The notes beneath the pieces were generated by a model. It was not told the origin of the DNA. It made no database searches and saw only the letters and a list, made by a program, of their open reading frames with translations. Shown here piece after piece: positions 6,849-8,364 of a DNA stretch of 8,364 nt. Each line of letters starts with the position of its first letter. The stretch's first letter is position 1. This stretch comes from Clostridiales bacterium (GTDB lineage: Bacteria > Bacillota > Clostridia > Christensenellales > Pumilibacteraceae): positions 1 to 8,364 of the forward strand of contig JAIEBL010000087.1 of the NCBI GenBank assembly GCA_029069015.1. Reading direction: 5' to 3'. Position numbers and translations under genes: made by a program.

Positions 6849-6877
6849 GCCCCCGACCGGATATTGCGGTCGGGCGC
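6849..6877 (-). promoter_or_regulatory. GC-rich hairpin in the 5' leader of the Asp23-family gene
   Basis: In the minus-strand leader CCCGACCG (6867-6874) pairs perfectly with CGGTCGGG (6852-6859) across a 7-nt loop. Two more pairs are possible beyond a C/G-type mismatch position (6849-6850 with 6876-6877). No T-run follows, so it is not a normal terminator. It lies about 11 nt upstream of the ribosome binding site and about 15-20 nt after the predicted transcription start. It could protect the 5' end of the mRNA or be a binding site for a regulator. It matches no riboswitch class that I recognise. Confidence 0.6.
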
Positions 6878-6897
6878 TACGCTTCGTTCTTTCGTAT

Positions 6898-6926
6898 AGT
6901 ATAACACAGCGATTAAAAAATTTCAA
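6898..6926 (-). promoter_or_regulatory. Strong sigma-A-type promoter for the Asp23-family gene
   Basis: On the minus strand TTGAAA (6921-6926) and TATACT (6898-6903) are separated by exactly 17 nt, and TGT directly precedes the -10 box, giving an extended -10. Five of six bases match the consensus in each box. The predicted transcription start is near 6891, leaving a leader of about 65 nt before the ATG. Confidence 0.82.
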
Positions 6927-6953
6927 TCAAAATGTGCGTAATATTCTTAGAGC

Positions 6954-6979
6954 ATTTTGCTTGCTTGCAACGGCAAAAT
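6954..6979 (-). other. Hairpin directly after the spoIIIAH stop
   Basis: Reading the minus strand from the base after the TAA stop, ATTTTGC (6973-6979) pairs with GCAAAAT (6954-6960). A further 3 bp (TTG with CAA) lie inside a 2-nt bulge and enclose a 4-nt loop. No T-run follows, so it is not a canonical terminator. It could mark the 3' end of the spoIIIA mRNA or stabilise it. Confidence 0.35.
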
Positions 6980-7456
6980 TTATTCTACGGGCAGTATTCT
7001 TACGTCGTTTGCGGTGCGGTCGGTTTCGGTCACGATGATATCCAGTACTTGCGCTACTTCCGCTTCGGTGAGTTCGCCCGATTTGATGATGACGTTGATG
7101 CTGTCGGTGGTGGCTGTAACAATGGCATCTTCAAAGCCGAGCGCTTTAATCAGGCCTTCGAGCACGAGTTCAAGCTCCATATTCTTGGAAAGCGAGAGTT
7201 TTTGCGCTTGTGCTTGCGCGACTGCTTCTTCTGACGACGCTTCGTTTTCGATGATTTCGTTTAAGTACATCATGGTCTGTTCGCGCGTAATGGTGCGGTC
7301 GGTGCGGTACGTGGTGAAAAAGTTTCCGTACGTAACGGTTTCGGCGTTTGCAGCTTTCGAGGACTTGTTGTTTAAAAAGATATTCAAACAACCCGTCACC
7401 ACCAAGAGCGCGACCATACCTACCAGAATGAAGATTTTTTTCTTTTTACTCAGCAT
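6980..7456 (-). CDS. spoIIIAH: Stage III sporulation protein SpoIIIAH
   Basis: Mother-cell protein of the forespore channel. In Bacillus it is anchored in the outer forespore membrane and its extracellular domain binds SpoIIQ across the intermembrane space. The 158-aa product has a basic N-terminus (MLSKKKK), one hydrophobic segment (residues 8-28), and a domain of the YscJ/FliF ring-building type. Recognisable family segments are FFTTYRTDRTITREQTMMYL (46-65), EGLIKALGFEDAIV (99-112), INVIIKSGELTEAEVAQVLDIIVTET (starting at 119) and a final VRILPVE. The ATG has AAGGAGG 8 nt upstream. It is the last spoIIIA gene, 42 nt after spoIIIAG. A lipobox-like V-T-G-C sequence (20-23) lies where many homologues have a G-Y-L-N stretch. 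In other members the gene is under sporulation sigma control; no such promoter is visible next to it. Confidence 0.93.
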   Translation of the reverse strand: MLSKKKKIFILVGMVALLVVTGCLNIFLNNKSSKAANAETVTYGNFFTTYRTDRTITREQTMMYLNEIIENEASSEEAVAQAQAQKLSLSKNMELELVLEGLIKALGFEDAIVTATTDSINVIIKSGELTEAEVAQVLDIIVTETDRTANDVRILPVE

Positions 7457-7498
7457 ATATTTTGCCTCCTTAAAAATTTTTGATTTTGTTGTGCTTTT

Positions 7499-8014
7499 CT
7501 ATCGCATGGGATACACGTTGATTTTGTTTTGCGAAATATCCAGCAAAACCGATACCGCTTGCATAACGTCCAATTTTACCGCAACGTTGTTTCCTCCTTG
7601 ACAGATAATAATCACACCCAACGCTTTCGGATACAGCTCTTTCAGCACGATCGGTCCGCTGCTTCCTTGCGTTTGGATGACGGTCGGAGTGGTCGTAATG
7701 GTATTCCCCGCCGAATTCGTAGCGTACGCAATGCCCTTTTCCACTCCCGCTTCCCAGCTGATGACCGTTTTGACTTTGCCGACGCCGCTCATGGATTCGA
7801 GCGCGGCAATCAGTTTTTGCTCGGTCTTTTCGCAATAATCGCTTGCAACGGTAGTTTGTACGGATGTTGCTTTTTGTGCGCTCTTACTTGATCCCGATTT
7901 TACGGAGAAATAGAGCACGAGCATCACAACGACGGCAACGATTGCAATAATCGTTTCAAAGTGTTTTTTGCTTCGCAATTTCGCGAAAAAGCCTTTGATT
8001 TTTGCGCTACTCAT
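7499..8014 (-). CDS. spoIIIAG: Stage III sporulation protein SpoIIIAG
   Basis: Component of the SpoIIIA-SpoIIQ channel that, in Bacillus, forms a large ring in the space between mother cell and forespore membranes. The 171-aa product has a basic N-terminus, one membrane helix (about residues 19-38), a serine-rich linker, and a ring-building domain (about 60-171). Family hallmarks are YCEKTEQKLIAALESMSGVGKV (60-81), PIVLKELYPKALGVIIICQG (121-140), and a C-terminal helix and strand ending INVYPMR. The segment between the two halves (about 90-120), which forms the extra beta structure in Bacillus SpoIIIAG, is short and threonine-rich here. The ATG overlaps the spoIIIAF stop by 8 nt. Only a distant AAGGA (14 nt) precedes it, so translation is probably coupled to spoIIIAF. 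Confidence 0.92.
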   Translation of the reverse strand: MSSAKIKGFFAKLRSKKHFETIIAIVAVVVMLVLYFSVKSGSSKSAQKATSVQTTVASDYCEKTEQKLIAALESMSGVGKVKTVISWEAGVEKGIAYATNSAGNTITTTPTVIQTQGSSGPIVLKELYPKALGVIIICQGGNNVAVKLDVMQAVSVLLDISQNKINVYPMR

Positions 8015-8364
8015 AAAACCGTACTATGTCCTTACTCACCGCCAAATACTGTGAAACCTTATCGGCTACCAGCTGATACTTATTTATATGCGCAGATTGT
8101 CCGTCAATGACAACTTGGCTTAAATTTATTCGAATTGCCGTAATGACGGGAACTGCCGCCGAAAAATCGCCCTCGATTTCCGTATCGCCGAGCGTGATTC
8201 CGTCATCTAGAAGTGCGGCACGCAAGCCGTCTACAAGCGCTTTTTTCTTTATTTCGTTTGTATAGCTAAGGTAGTCGTCCTGCAATTCCAAGTCGCTGCC
8301 GAGCGAAAAGTTTTTTATGTCGCAACCGTTTTTTACGAGATTGGGAATGGGTAAAATGACGATC
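8007..8364 (-). CDS. spoIIIAF: Stage III sporulation protein SpoIIIAF, C-terminal part (start outside window)
   Basis: The frame is open up to the window edge, giving 118 residues that begin IVILPIPNLVKNGCDIKNF, so the true start is upstream of position 8364. The internal TTG at 8291 is not the start. SpoIIIAF homologues have two N-terminal membrane helices and then a cytoplasmic or extracellular ring-like domain. The hydrophobic start here would be the tail of the second helix. The remainder is consistent with that C-terminal domain: two helices (EIKKKALVDGLRAALLD), strands (DFSAAVPVITAIRINLSQVVI), and a final helix and strand YLAVSKDIVRFYE. The sequence is only weakly conserved, so the identification relies mainly on position directly before spoIIIAG and spoIIIAH. 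The stop overlaps the spoIIIAG ATG by 8 nt. Confidence 0.8.
   Translation of the reverse strand, partial: IVILPIPNLVKNGCDIKNFSLGSDLELQDDYLSYTNEIKKKALVDGLRAALLDDGITLGDTEIEGDFSAAVPVITAIRINLSQVVIDGQSAHINKYQLVADKVSQYLAVSKDIVRFYE

Noticed and set aside
6825..6926. Extended N-terminus for the Asp23-family protein
   Set aside because: The extra 34 codons would start at the -35 element and translate the promoter and leader hairpin. A strong Shine-Dalgarno sequence points to the ATG at 6824.
6957..7601. A 214-codon plus-strand frame across spoIIIAH and the end of spoIIIAG
   Set aside because: It is antisense to two recognised sporulation genes, and its serine-rich, cysteine-rich content is typical of an antisense shadow.

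Overview
The window looks like the chromosome of an endospore-forming member of the Firmicutes (Bacillota), most likely class Clostridia. All twelve genes are on the minus strand, so transcription runs from high to low coordinates. Their order is spoIIIAF-spoIIIAG-spoIIIAH, an Asp23-family gene, nusB, folD, xseA, xseB, ispA, dxs, nadK, argR. This is the conserved block that follows the spoIIIA operon in Bacillus and Clostridia. The sequence alone does not give genus or species.

Layout in the direction of transcription. From 8364 down to 6980 lies the end of the spoIIIA operon: SpoIIIAF (N-terminus outside the window), SpoIIIAG and SpoIIIAH. These are parts of the mother-cell-to-forespore channel apparatus. 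From about 6926 to 6489 is a self-contained Asp23/Gls24-family unit with a near-consensus sigma-A-type promoter, a GC-rich hairpin in its 5' leader, a strong ribosome binding site, and a terminator-like hairpin after its stop. From 6428 to 1071 is a very tight housekeeping operon: nusB (antitermination), folD (one-carbon metabolism), xseA-xseB (exonuclease VII), ispA and dxs (isoprenoid precursors). Its genes overlap or are 1 nt apart, and three of its starts are GTG or TTG. A hairpin plus T-run ends this operon after dxs.

The 121-nt gap after dxs also carries a new promoter for nadK, followed by the first 30 codons of argR at the window edge. The -10 box of that promoter is so close to the nadK ATG that the transcript may be leaderless.

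The window is mainly a conserved housekeeping and sporulation locus. I found no mobile element, CRISPR array, RNA gene or novel system. The points worth a second look are regulatory and small in scale: a possibly leaderless nadK transcript, hairpins before nusB and in the Asp23 leader, a lipobox-like motif in SpoIIIAH, a short SpoIIIAG, and the absence of tlyA and accBC from their usual places.
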